Shown here: piece by piece, positions 9,001 to 18,462 of the stretch
Position numbering within the stretch: position 1 is the first letter of the stretch
Layout: every line of letters begins with the position of its first letter
NCBI GenBank assembly: GCA_963995505.1
Contig: OZ023198.1
Span: 6,906,558-6,970,557, forward strand
Length of the DNA: 64,000 bases
Direction of reading: 5' to 3'
From: Hypericum androsaemum
Lineage: Eukaryota > Streptophyta > Magnoliopsida > Malpighiales > Hypericaceae
Made by a program: the position numbers and the translations under genes
The notes under the pieces: model-generated
Seen by the model: the letters and a program-made list of their open reading frames with translations, nothing else
What the model was told of the DNA's origin: nothing
The model's database searches: none

Positions 9001-10808
9001 TTATGCAAGAAGGAAGACCTATTGCATACTTTAGTGAGAAACTAAGTGGTGCAACCTTGAATTACCCGACCTATGACAAGGAGTTGTACGCACTAGTTCG
9101 AGCATTGGAGACATGGCAGCATTATTTGTGGCCCAAGGAGTTCGTGATTCACACTGATCATGAGTCACTCAAGCACTTAAAGGGGCAACACAAGCTGAAC
9201 AAGAGGCATGCACGATGGGTGGAATTCATTGAGACATTTCCTTATGTCATTCGCTACAAGCAAGGTAAGGAAAATGTAGTGGCTGATGCACTATCACGAA
9301 GGTACGCCTTGATCTCAACTCTTGATGCTAAACTACTTGGCTCTGAACACATTAAGGAGATGTATGTTGATGATGTTGATTTTGGCGAGTTGTTTAGATC
9401 AACTGAAAGAAGTGCATTTGGTAAGTTCTTTCGTAATGAAGGTTACCTATTTCGTGAAAACAAACTTTGTGTGCCTAATTGTTCGATGCGAGAATTACTA
9501 ATTCAGGAGGCACATGGAGGTGGCTTAATGGGGCATTTTGGAATTGCAAAGACCTTGGCAATGCTACAAGATCATTTCTTTTGGCCACACATGAAGAGAG
9601 ACGTTGAGAGAGTTTGTGGTCGTTGCATCACTTGCAAGCAAGCCAAGTCAAAGGTAAAACCCCATGGTTTGTACACCCCACTACCTATACCTAGTGAGCC
9701 CTGGATTGATATCTCTATGGATTTTGTGTTAGGCCTACCTAGGACTAAGCGTGGAAGAGATTCAATTTTTGTGGTAGTGGATAGGTTTTCTAAGATGGCA
9801 CATTTCATTCCATGTCATAAGACTGATGATGCTTCAAACATTGCTGATTTGTTCTTTAGAGAGGTTGTTAGGTTGCATGGCATGCCTAGGACAATTATCT
9901 CTGATAGAGATGCTAAGTTCCTAAGTTACTTTTGGAAGACCTTGTGGTGCAAGTTAGGTACTAAGTTGTTGTTTTCTACTACTTGTCATCCTCAAACTGA
10001 TGGTCAAACTGAAGTAGTAAATAGGACTATGTCTACACTTTTGAGAGCACTCATTAAGCATAACATTAAGACTTGGGAAGACTGTTTGCCTCATGTTGAG
10101 TTTGCTTATAATCGTTCTGTCCATTCTGCTACTCAATTCTCACCATTTGAGCTTGTTTATGGATTTAATCCTTTGACTCCATTGGATTTATCACCTCTAC
10201 CTTCGAGTGAGCAAGTTAACTTAGATGGCAAGAAGAAAGCTGAATTTGTCAAGCAGTTACATGAGAAAGCAAGAATGAACATCGAGAAGCGCACGGAGCA
10301 CTATGCAAGGCAAGCAAACAAAGGAAGGCACAAGGTTGTCTTTGAGCCGGGAGATTGGGTTTGGCTACATATGAGGAAGGAGCGTTTTCCTGTACAAAGA
10401 CGTTCAAAGTTGCTACCACGGGGAGATGGTCCATTCCAAGTGATCGAACGCATCAATGATAATGCCTACAAGCTAGACCTTCCGGGTGAGTATAATGTAA
10501 GTGCTTCGTTTAACGTGGCTGACTTGAGTCCGTTTGATGTAGGTGATGATTTGAGGACAAATCCTTTTCAAGAGGAGGGGACTGATGTGAGCAAGCCTAA
10601 GGACGCACCTACTATCAAGCTTGTAGACTCGCAGCAAGTTCAAGTTCCAATTGGGCCAATGACAAGAGCACGAGCTAGGAAGTTGCAATCTGATTTCAAT
10701 GGACTAATGCAAGAAGTTTGGGCTCAAGTTGGTGCGTACAAGTGCAAGGACGTGCATGAGGCACATGCAAAGCCCATGCACGTGATAGAGGCTATTTTGG
10801 AAGCTTAA
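6021..10808 (+). CDS. gag-pol: R1-2 Gag-Pol polyprotein (1595 aa, uninterrupted)
   Basis: One open frame from the MSHEGQTM start. Residues 1 to about 330 are Gag (capsid-type segment with ITWWDQL and a YFKQMEMAM region). A CCHC zinc knuckle follows (C331, C334, H339, C344). The protease active site is D428 in IIDGGS. A lysine/glutamate-rich charged linker (about 545-610) precedes RT, which has YFDD at 835-838. RNase H starts around D984 (DASG). Integrase has the zinc site H1165, H1172, C1202, C1205 and the catalytic triad D1234, D1295, E1331, which is exact DDx35E spacing. A GPY/F-like module follows, and the last 74 residues (from 1522) are encoded by the 3' LTR. No chromodomain is recognised. 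All key residues are present, so this is the best candidate for an autonomous copy. Confidence 0.93.
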   Translation: MSHEGQTMGNIDLKLLVDALAGKLEQMVQAQMEPLQLRVDAVENSRDNPPTRGELQRRRRGVPIGESSGADSESEEGVGSTRSLRRARTSRPPREARPKRDDNIGSIKLKIPSFAGRSDPEAYLEWEKKIEFVFDCHNSSEEKKVKLAITEFTDYAITWWDQLVTSRRRNRERPIVTWEDMKVVMRKRFVPSHYYRELYKKLQGMRQGNLSVEEYFKQMEMAMIRADIDEDREVTMARFLNGLNPEIQDKVELQHYVELEDMVHMATKIEKQLKRGEGRTRATSNSTWKPNYQKKFDKPQAAKVEHKPESSQANSQRKVEVTPARNRDIKCFKCQGRGHISSQCPNKQAMVIKESGEIETEEEDSEHESMPSLEDVSEEEYQAAERLTLVSRRALNVQVKEENDVAQRENIFHTRCYVKDKVCSVIIDGGSCANVASTTMVEKLGLLTGKHPKPYKLQWLNDSGEVRVMKQVLVAFRIGNYEDEVLCDVVPMQAGHLLLGRPWQFDRKVHHDGYTNKYSFILKKRVITLAPLSPSQVCEDQRQLQKESDEQRERDKKKKNERREEAEKKIRKTANGEEKIEKTKEAGKTEIKTAKERKNESWKKSYYVGTSDIKQACFTKKPMILLRYREALLNTNELEPHVPSTVVSLLQDYKDVFPDELPPGLPPIRGIEHQIDFVPGATIPNRPAYRSNPEETKELEKQVNELLEKGYVRESMSPCAVPVLLVPKKDKTWRMCVDCRAVNNITVKYRHPIPRLDDMLDELHGSCMFSKIDLKSGYHQIRMKEGDEWKTAFKTKYGLYEWMVMPFGLSNAPSTFMRLMNHVLRPFIGKFVVVYFDDILIYSKNVGDHLEHLKSVLDALREEQLFANLKKCTFCTDKLVFLGFVVGANGIQVDEEKIRAIRQWPSPTSVANVRSFHGLASFYRRFVKDFSSIAAPITEVIKKNVGFTWGEAQEKAFQLLKGKLTNAPLLALPNFSKTFEIECDASGVGIGAVLMQEGRPIAYFSEKLSGATLNYPTYDKELYALVRALETWQHYLWPKEFVIHTDHESLKHLKGQHKLNKRHARWVEFIETFPYVIRYKQGKENVVADALSRRYALISTLDAKLLGSEHIKEMYVDDVDFGELFRSTERSAFGKFFRNEGYLFRENKLCVPNCSMRELLIQEAHGGGLMGHFGIAKTLAMLQDHFFWPHMKRDVERVCGRCITCKQAKSKVKPHGLYTPLPIPSEPWIDISMDFVLGLPRTKRGRDSIFVVVDRFSKMAHFIPCHKTDDASNIADLFFREVVRLHGMPRTIISDRDAKFLSYFWKTLWCKLGTKLLFSTTCHPQTDGQTEVVNRTMSTLLRALIKHNIKTWEDCLPHVEFAYNRSVHSATQFSPFELVYGFNPLTPLDLSPLPSSEQVNLDGKKKAEFVKQLHEKARMNIEKRTEHYARQANKGRHKVVFEPGDWVWLHMRKERFPVQRRSKLLPRGDGPFQVIERINDNAYKLDLPGEYNVSASFNVADLSPFDVGDDLRTNPFQEEGTDVSKPKDAPTIKLVDSQQVQVPIGPMTRARARKLQSDFNGLMQEVWAQVGAYKCKDVHEAHAKPMHVIEAILEA
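10570..10582 (+). promoter_or_regulatory. R1-2 polypurine tract
   Basis: AAGAGGAGGGGA plus one base directly precedes the 3' LTR. It lies inside the reading frame and encodes part of the FQEEGTD segment, so one stretch serves both as codons and as plus-strand primer. Confidence 0.8.
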
Positions 10809-11502
10809 TCAATGGACTAAAGCAAGAAGTTTGGGCTCAAGTTGGTGCGTACAAGTGCAAGGACGTGCATGAGGCACATGCAAAGCCCATGCACGTGATA
10901 GAGGCTATTTTGGAAGCTTAATATGCACACCAACTTCTGGATGCATGCGCACATGGAGAATCAGCAAGAATCAACCTATTTAGGCCATGCATCTTCTTGT
11001 TAGGACGTGCAATTAATTGTTATTCTATTAGATATTATTTGTTTAGATTATTTCCTATTTTAGTTGAATAATTCGGCCAGAATCTCCTTAGAATAGGAAA
11101 GAGAGTTTTGGCCAGCCTTTGAACTCCTTTTTAAGGAGTTAGCTTGTTTAGGAATATTTTGGTACTTTGGGAGCCTATATAAAGAGGACTCCTAGCAATA
11201 AAACGGACACACAACAATTCAGAATTACATAGCTTTGGCTAATTGAGAGTTTAGATACTCGTTTGTTCTTGCTTAGGCTGGTGAGTCGTCTTGGCTAGAA
11301 TTTATCTTTCACTTATCAAGCGGACCATCCATCCTCGCTTGTGGCGTGATTCGACCTTAGGTCAAGGTTCAGAAGTTCTTGTTGCGGGTTAAGGTTCAAT
11401 TTCGTGCCTTAGTTCGAGTGAGTTCTTGTGAGTTGTGATCTGTTCCATTCTAAAGTAACAAACGGTCCGAGTTGTGAATCTTTTCCGCATAGATTCATAT
11501 CA
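10583..11502 (+). repeat. R1-2 3' LTR (920 bp)
   Basis: Starts TGATGTGAGC and ends TTCATATCA. It holds the same 113-bp tandem duplication as the 5' LTR (10696-10808 and 10809-10921). Its first 226 bases encode the end of pol and its stop codon. Confidence 0.93.
10696..10921 (+). repeat. 113-bp tandem duplication inside R1-2 3' LTR
   Basis: Same duplication as in the 5' LTR, with the same internal difference, so it was present in the transposing template or was copied between the LTRs. The pol stop is at the end of the first unit, and the second unit is untranslated. Confidence 0.92.
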
Positions 11503-12380
11503 GAGGCAAAGAAGGTAAAGCTGGCTGTGACTGAATTTACTGATTATGCTATAACTTGGTGGGATCAATTTGTCACAAGCAGGAGACGTAACGGAGAATA
11601 TCCCATAGAAACATGGGCGGAGATGAAAGTTGTGATGAGGAAACGCTTTGTTCCTAGTCATTACTACCGTGATCTTTTTAAAATGTTACAAGGACTGCGA
11701 CAAGGAAGTATGAGTGTGGAAGATTACTATAAGCAGACGGAGATGGCCATGATATGAGCCAACATAGAGGAGGATCGTGAAGCCACTATGGCTAGGTTCT
11801 TGAATGGACTAAATCCTGAAATTCAAGACAAAGTGGAGCTACAACACTACGTCGAATTGGAAGATATGGTTCATATGGCCAACAAGATAGAGAAACAAAT
11901 GAAGAGAGGGGGAGGAACACGAGCTACATCAAGTGCTACTTGGAAGCTGAATTATCCAAAGAAGTTTGATAAGCCACAGGCGGCCAAAGTAGAACACAAG
12001 ACCGAGAGTTCTAATACCAGCTCTCAAAAGAAAGTGGAAGCCCCTCCTACAAGAAATCGAGACATTAGGTGCTTTAAATGTCAAGGAAGGGGGCACATAG
12101 CAAGTCAATGTCCTAACAAGCAGGTTATGGTGCTTAGAGAGAGCGGGGAGGTCGAGACAGAGGGAGAAGATTCGGACCATGGAAGCATGCCCTCATTGGA
12201 AGACCTGTCCAAGGAGGAATTCCAAGCTACTGAAGCACTCACTTTGGTGACTAGAAGGGCTTTGAACTTGTAAGCAAAAGAAGGAGAAGATGATGCACAA
12301 CGAGAGAATATTTTCCACACAAGGTGTTATATCAAGGGCAAGGTGTGTAGCGTCATTATTGATGGAGGAAGCTGTGCTAA
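11503..12380 (+). pseudogene. R1-3 gag and start of protease (broken)
   Basis: Encodes the Gag segment from the [18 protein letters not shown] region through the CCHC knuckle ([14 protein letters not shown]) to the protease IIDGGSCAN motif, where R1-4 interrupts it. An in-frame TGA at 11755-11757 replaces an Arg codon, and a TAA at 12271-12273 replaces a Gln codon. The N-terminal 140 or so residues are missing. Confidence 0.88.
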
Positions 12381-13200
12381 TGATATGAATCTCCGCGGAA
12401 AAGACTCACAACTCGGACCGTTTGTTACTTCAGAATGGAACAGATCACAACTCACAAGAACTCACAAGAACTAAGGCGCGAAATTGAACCTTAACCCGCT
12501 GCAAGAGCTTCTGAACCTTGACCTAAGGTCGTATCACGCCACGAGCGGGGATGGATGATCCGCTTGATAAGTGAAAGATAAATTCTAGCCAAGACGACTC
12601 ACCAGCCTAAGCAAGAACAAACGAGTATCTAAACTCACAATTAGCCAATGCTAAGTAATTCTCCGAATAGTTATGCCTTTATTGAATGAGGATGCCTCTT
12701 TATATAGGCTCCATAAGTCTTTCAACTTCCTAAACGAAAACTAACTCCAAATAAGGAGTTCAAGGCTGGCCAAAATTCTCCTTCCTAATTTAAAGGGATT
12801 TTGGCCGAAATATTCAACTAAGTAGGAAAACAATCTAAACATAGATAACTAATAGACTATCTAGTAAATATCACGTCCTAAAACATAGTAGATGCAATTC
12901 CTAAAATTTAGGGACGCATGTCCAAGATAAGCTTGAAATTCACGTGCGCATGGATCCAGGAGATTGCGTGCATCTCAAACTTCCCATTTAGCTTCCAAAA
13001 CGTGCATGGGCCTCCCTTGGACTTCTTGGACGTCCTTGGTCCTCCACGCACTTGCTTGAGCCCAAACTTCTTGCATTAGTCCATTGAAGTCAGATTGCAA
13101 CTTCCTAGCTCTTGCTCTTGTCATTGGCCCAATTGGAACTTGAACTTGCTGCGAGTCTACAAGCTTGATAGTAGGTGCGTCCTTAGGCTTGCTCACATCA
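12381..13200 (-). repeat. R1-4 3' LTR (820 bp)
   Basis: Reverse complement of an R1 LTR: begins TGATATGAATCTCC and ends GCTCACATCA on the + strand. It differs from its partner at 40121-40940 at three positions, all near its right end on the + strand. It encodes the last residues of pol. Confidence 0.93.
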
Positions 13201-15903
13201 GTCCCCTCCTCTTCAAAAGGATTTGTCCTCAAATCTTCACCTACATCAAACGGACTCAAGTCAGCCACGTTAAACGAAGCACTTACATTATACTCACCCG
13301 GAAGGTCTAGCTTGTAGGCATTATCATTGATGCGTTCTATCACTTGGAATGGACCATCTCCCCGTAGTAGCAACTTTGAACGTCTTTGGACAGGAAAACG
13401 CTCCTTCCTCATATGTAGCCAAACCCAATCTCCCGGCTCAAAGACAACCTTGTGCCTTCCTTTGTTTGCTTGCCTCGCATAGTGCTCCGTGCGCTTCTCG
13501 ATGTTCATTCTTGCTTTCTCATGTAACTGCTTGACAAATTCAGCCTTCTTCTTGCCATCTAAGTTAACATGCTCACTCGAAGGTAGAGGTGATAAATCCA
13601 ATGGAGTCAAAGGATTAAATCCATAAACAAGCTCAAATGGTGAGAATTGAGTAGCAGAATGGACAGAACGATTATAAGCAAACTCAACATGAGGCAAACA
13701 TTCTTCCCAAGTCTTAATGTTATGCTTAATTAGTGCTCTCAAAAGTGTAGACAAAGTCCTATTCACTACTTCAGTTTGACCATCAGTTTGAGGATGACAA
13801 GTAGTAGAAAACAACAACTTAGTACCTAACTTGCACCACAAGGTCTTCCAAAAGTAACTTAGGAACTTAGCATCTCTATCAGAGATAATTGTCCTAGGCA
13901 TGCCATGCAACCTAACAACCTCTCTAAAGAACAAATCAGCAATGTTTGAAGCGTCATCAGTCTTATGACATGGAATGAAATGTTCCATCTTAGAAAACCT
14001 ATCCACTACCACAAAAATTGAATCTCTTCCACGCTTAGTCCTAGGTAGTCCTAACAAAAAATCCATAGAGATATCAATCCAAGGCTCACTAGGTATAGGT
14101 AGTGGGGTGTACAAACCATGGGGGTTTACCTTTGACTTGGCTTGCTTGCAAGTGATGCAACGACCACAAACTCTCTCAACGTCTCTCTTCATGTGTGGCC
14201 AAAAGAAATGATCTTGTAGCATTGCCAAGGTCTTTGCAATTCCAAAATGCCCCATTAAGCCACCTCCATGTGCCTCCTGAATGAGTAATTCTCGCATCGA
14301 GCAATTAGGCACACAAAGTTTGTTTTCACGAAATAGGTAACCTTCATTACGAAAGAACTTACCAAATGCACTTCTTTTAGTGGATCTATACAACTCGCTA
14401 AAATCAACATCATCAACATACATGTCTTTAATGTGTTCAAAGCCAAGTAGTTTAGCATCAAGAGTTGAGATCAAGGCGTACCTTCGTGATAGTGCATCAG
14501 CCACTACATTTTCCTTACCTTGCTTGTAGCGAATGACATAAGGAAATGTCTCAATGAATTCCACCCATCGTGCATGCCTCTTGTTCAGCTTGTGTTGCCC
14601 CTTTAAGTGCTTGAGTGACTCATGATCAGTGTGAATCACGAACTCCTTTGGCCACAAGTAATGCTGCCATGTCTCCAATGCTTGAACTAGTGCGTACAAC
14701 TCCTTGTCATAGGTCGGGTAATTCAAGGTTGCACCACTTAGTTTCTCACTAAAGTATGCAATGGATCTTCCTTCTTGCATAAGGACAGCTCCAATTCCGA
14801 TACCAGAAGCATCACACTCTATTTCAAAAGTCTGAGAGAAATTAGGTAAAGCTAACAAGGGTGCATTAGTCAACTTCCCTTTTAGTAGTTGGAAGGCCTT
14901 CTCTTGAGCTTCTCCCCAAGTAAAGCCCACGTTCTTCTTGATGACTTCAGTTATGGGTGCGGCTATGCTACTAAAGTCCTTCACAAATCTCCTATAAAAA
15001 CTAGCTAGTCCATGAAAGCTCCTAACATTAGCAACACTTGTAGGGCTTGGCCATTCACGGATAGCTCGGATCTTTTCTTCATCAACCTGTATTCCGTTAG
15101 CTCCAACAACAAAACCCAAGAATACAAGCTTATCCCTACAAAAGGTACACTTCTTCAAGTTAGCAAACAATTGATCTTCTCTAAGTGCATCTAAGACAGA
15201 TCTCAAATGTTCTAAATGATCCTCCATGCTCTTGCTATAAATGAGTATATCATCAAAGTAAACAACCACAAATTTACCAATGAATGGACGTAGAACATGA
15301 TTCATGAGTCGCATAAACGTGCTAGGTGCGTTGGACAAACCAAATGGCATGACCATCCACTCATACAACCCATACTTTGTTTTAAAAGCAGTCTTCCACT
15401 CATCTCCTTCTTTCATCCTAATTTGATGATAACCACTCTTCAAATCAATCTTAGAAAACATGCAAGAACCATGCAACTCATCTAACATGTCATCTAAACG
15501 AGGAATAGGGTGACGATATTTTACCGTTATGTTGTTGACTGCTCGGCAATCAACACACATTCTCCATGATCCATCCTTCTTGGGCACAAGTAGGACTGGA
15601 ACAGCACATGGACTCATTCTCTCTCTCACGTACCCTTTCTCCAATAGCTCGTTGACTTGCCTCTCAAGCTCCTTTGTTTCTTCAGGATTGCTTCTATATG
15701 CAGGACGGTTAGGTATGGCAGCTCCCGGAACAAAGTCTATTTGATGTTCAATCCCACGAATAGGCGGCAAACCAGGTGGTAGCTCGTCGGGAAAGACATC
15801 CTTGTAGTCCTGCAAAAGAGACACAACCGTACTAGGTACATGTGGTTCAAGCTCGTTAGTGTTTAAAAGCGCCTCTCTATGCCGAAGTAAGATCATAGGC
15901 TTC
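12975..15903 (-). pseudogene. R1-4 pol: RT, RNase H, integrase and LTR-encoded tail
   Basis: An uninterrupted minus-strand frame from the point where R2-1 breaks the element ([12 protein letters not shown]) to the stop inside the 3' LTR. YFDD is at 15249-15260. RNase H, integrase HHCC, DDE residues and the GPF module all look complete. The tail ends in a form (VLEAKWEV) different from R1-2. This segment has no stop of its own; it is broken because R2-1 separates it from gag-protease at 37634-39492. Confidence 0.88.
13201..13214 (-). promoter_or_regulatory. R1-4 polypurine tract
   Basis: Reverse complement reads GAAGAGGAGGGGAC next to the 3' LTR. Confidence 0.75.
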
Positions 15904-16356
15904 TGACGTAGGACGTCCTAGTTTCTCATCAATCCTCATCAAAGCTGTCTGAACTAGTGATTAATTACTTGTGTTTAATTTGCGAATGTAATAAGGCAAG
16001 CGAAAGTCATTATTAGGCGGTTAAAGTTGATGGAACGGCTGGCTGAAAGGTGAGAAGGTGCGTGGTTAATATTGCCTTAATGTCGCCTGAAATCACGCCC
16101 CTATTTGTACTCGCTTGGAAGGAAATAAACGGACAGACGAAGAGAGGATTTGAATCCAACAAAACTAACCGTGCTCTCCTATTTTGCATGGTTTTGCAAA
16201 TGTATTGAAAGATTGGCCCTCTTACTGGCTGTTTCCTTCGGAAAACACACCTTTGCTTGGATTCGGAAGGATCAAAGCCAAAGGATTAAACTGTTCGTTG
16301 CACGATTGGTCGTTCCATCCCACTCGTTTATCACTTCCTTTCGTTGTGCTACGCCA
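15904..16356 (+). repeat. R2-1 5' LTR (453 bp)
   Basis: Starts TGACGTAGGACGTCC and ends GCTACGCCA, two bases before the PBS. The 3' partner at 37176-37628 is the same length. Confidence 0.93.
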
Positions 16357-16358
16357 AG

Positions 16359-16370
16359 TGGTATCAGAGC
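16359..16370 (+). promoter_or_regulatory. R2-1 primer binding site (initiator Met-tRNA)
   Basis: TGGTATCAGAGC two bases after the 5' LTR. A 159-base leader follows up to the gag ATG at 16530; nothing else is seen in it. Confidence 0.92.
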
Positions 16371-16529
16371 CTGAATACGATCAGGTCAATTCCCATATTG
16401 ATCAAGAGTGAACGCTATCACCTAGTGAGTGTGAGAGAGCCCTATCTACGAGCCGATCCACAAGACTTTGTGATCTCCTGATCCAAGTCTCATTTTTACC
16501 CACCTAGCACCACCAAAAGCCGATGCACT

Positions 16530-17019
16530 ATGGCCGATCCTAATGACACTCCAAGACCCGACATGAATCAAAGGTTTGCCAACATTGAGGCATCGATCCA
16601 AGCCATCCTCACTCAGCTCAACAATCTTGTCGTGCAACCGCCACCCGTAGGGCAACCCCCTCCAGCTGAGGTGCGTAATGATCAAAGAGAGGAAGAGGAG
16701 GATGAAGATTCTGAGGCTACCCTCTATGTGAGAAGGGGAGGACGCGGCATGAGAGGCCGCGGACGTGTAGATGGAGGACGTGGTGAGGGAGGCCGAGGTG
16801 CACGGAGGGACGTCTATAGAGGGGAAGATCGTGGAAATGATTATGCAAGAAGAGTGGATCGACCTTTCAAGATGAACATAGATAAATTCTATGGAGATGT
16901 GGATGTAGAGGGATTTCTCAACTGGTTGGACTCGGTGGAAAAATATTTCGATTGCATGGAACTCACGGAAGAACAGAAGGTGAGCTACGTAGCCTTCAAG
17001 CTTGAGTCCGGAGCTGCCG
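16530..17019 (+). pseudogene. R2-1 gag, N-terminal part (interrupted by R1-5)
   Basis: Starts MADPNDTPRPDMNQRF. After a proline-rich and acidic stretch there is a strongly Arg/Gly-rich segment (repeated RGG, RGR and GRG over about residues 68-105), then the start of the capsid domain (FYGDVDVEGFLNWLDSVEKYF). The frame is cut at TGCCG by R1-5 and resumes at 23834. The R2-2 copy has the same start, so the ATG is well supported. The RGG-like region may bind RNA; this is inference from composition. Confidence 0.88.
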
Positions 17020-17823
17020 TGATGTGAGCAAGCCTAAGGACACACCTACTATCAAGCTTGTAGACTCGAAGCAAGTTCAAGTTCCGATTGGGCCAATGAC
17101 AAGAGCACGAGCTAGGAAGTTGCAATCTGACTTCAATGGATTAATGGAAGAAGTTTGGGCTCAATCAAGTGCGTGGAGGACCAAGGACGTCCAAGAAGCC
17201 CAAGGGAGGCCCATGCACGTTTTGGAAGCTGAATGGGAGGCTTGACATGCACGTAAGCTTCTAGATGCATGCGCACATGGAGAATCAAAAAGAATCAGCC
17301 TATTTAGTCCGTGCATCTATTTGTTTTGGACGTGCACCTAGTAGTTATTCTATTAGATATTATTTGCTTATTTTATTCCTTATTTAGTTGAATAAGTTCG
17401 GCCAGAATCTCTTTAGAATAGGAAAGAATTTTGGCCAGCCTTAAACTCCTTATTTGGAGTTAGTTTCGTTTAGGAAAGTTGTAAGACATGAGGAGCCTAT
17501 ATAAAGAGGCGTTCCCCTTCAATAAACAACACAACAATTCGGAAATTACTTAGCATTGGCTAATTGAGAGTTTTGATACTCGTTTGTTCTTGCTTAGGCT
17601 GGTGAGTCGTCTTGGCTAGAATTTATCTTTCACTTATCAAGCGGACCATCCATCCCCGCTCGTGGCGTGATACGACCTTAGGTCAAGGTTCAGAAGCTCT
17701 TGCAGCGGGTTAAGGTTCAATTTCGTGCCTTAGTTCTTGTGAGTTCTTGTGAGTTGTGGTCTGTTCCATTCTAAAGTAACAAACGGTCCGAGTTGTGAGT
17801 CTTTTCTGCGAAGATTCATATCA
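17020..17823 (+). repeat. R1-5 5' LTR (804 bp)
   Basis: TGATGTGAGC to TTCATATCA. TATATAAA at 17498-17505, AATAAA at 17521-17526, palindrome AACTCC/GGAGTT at 17444-17461. Only one copy of the unit that is duplicated in R1-2. Confidence 0.94.
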
Positions 17824-17825
17824 GT

Positions 17826-17837
17826 TGGTATCAGAGC
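17826..17837 (+). promoter_or_regulatory. R1-5 primer binding site
   Basis: TGGTATCAGAGC two bases after the LTR. Confidence 0.92.
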
Positions 17838-18462
17838 TTAGCTTGTTACTTTAGTTCATTATCCTTGTTATTTTTGTTCTTATTGGTTCGTTTTGTTGCT
17901 TGTTATTTTTTTTGTTCTTGTTGGTTCGTTTTCTCTCCTCGCTGTTTGAGAGAAAAGAGAGGAAAACAAACGAGTGAAGCAAGAAAAGAAAGAAAAGAAA
18001 AGAAAGAAAAAAGAAAAGAAAAGAAAAGAAAAGAAAAGAAAAAAAGGAAAGAAAAGAAAAAGAAAAAGGAAGCCGCAAGCTAAAGAGGAAGCAAGCTAAA
18101 TTGGAAGTCTCAAGCTAAAGAGGAAGCAAATCCGAGGGAAGCTAGCAAACTAAGGAGGCGCAACAGCTGATCAAGAAAGGGGACGAGCAAGACTAAAAGA
18201 AAGACCAAAGAGGAACTTTAACATTCTGTTTGTTAAAGCGTGAAGCTCAAGCAAGGCCGTTCTAGCCTTAGTAAGAACATACAAGTATCACGAGAGGAAA
18301 AAAGGCAAGAGTGTGCGAGTACCTTAGAGAGAAAAGCCAAATATTTGAGTGCAAACACGAGTGAACTTGAGTGCACCATACATTGAGAGTATACACGTAA
18401 GGGAGTGAGCTTGTGAGGCCATATTGTTTTTTTTTTACTAACCAATTTTTCTTGCAGCAAAC
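17838..18462 (+). other. R1-5 untranslated leader
   Basis: 625 bases without a gene. Contains a GAAAAG-type purine tract (about 17951-18070), degenerate AAAGAGGAAGC repeats, the conserved stem-loop at 18216-18238, and the CTAAC...TTGCAG splice-acceptor-like motif (18438-18457) before the gag ATG. Confidence 0.78.

Larger units (their letters stand above)
4476..11502 (+). mobile_element. R1-2: full-length Ty3/gypsy element with intact gag-pol (920-bp LTR subfamily)
   Basis: Contains a 5' LTR, PBS, leader, one uninterrupted gag-pro-pol frame, a polypurine tract and a 3' LTR. By eye the two LTRs are identical over about 916 bp, which suggests very recent insertion or homogenisation. The extreme 5' end is anomalous: the first four bases (TGAT) are missing and replaced by minisatellite sequence, and no target duplication matches (GAGGC on the right, minisatellite on the left). 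The right flank is the gag of R1-3. The copy may therefore be a recombinant or an assembly join rather than a simple insertion. Confidence 0.9.
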
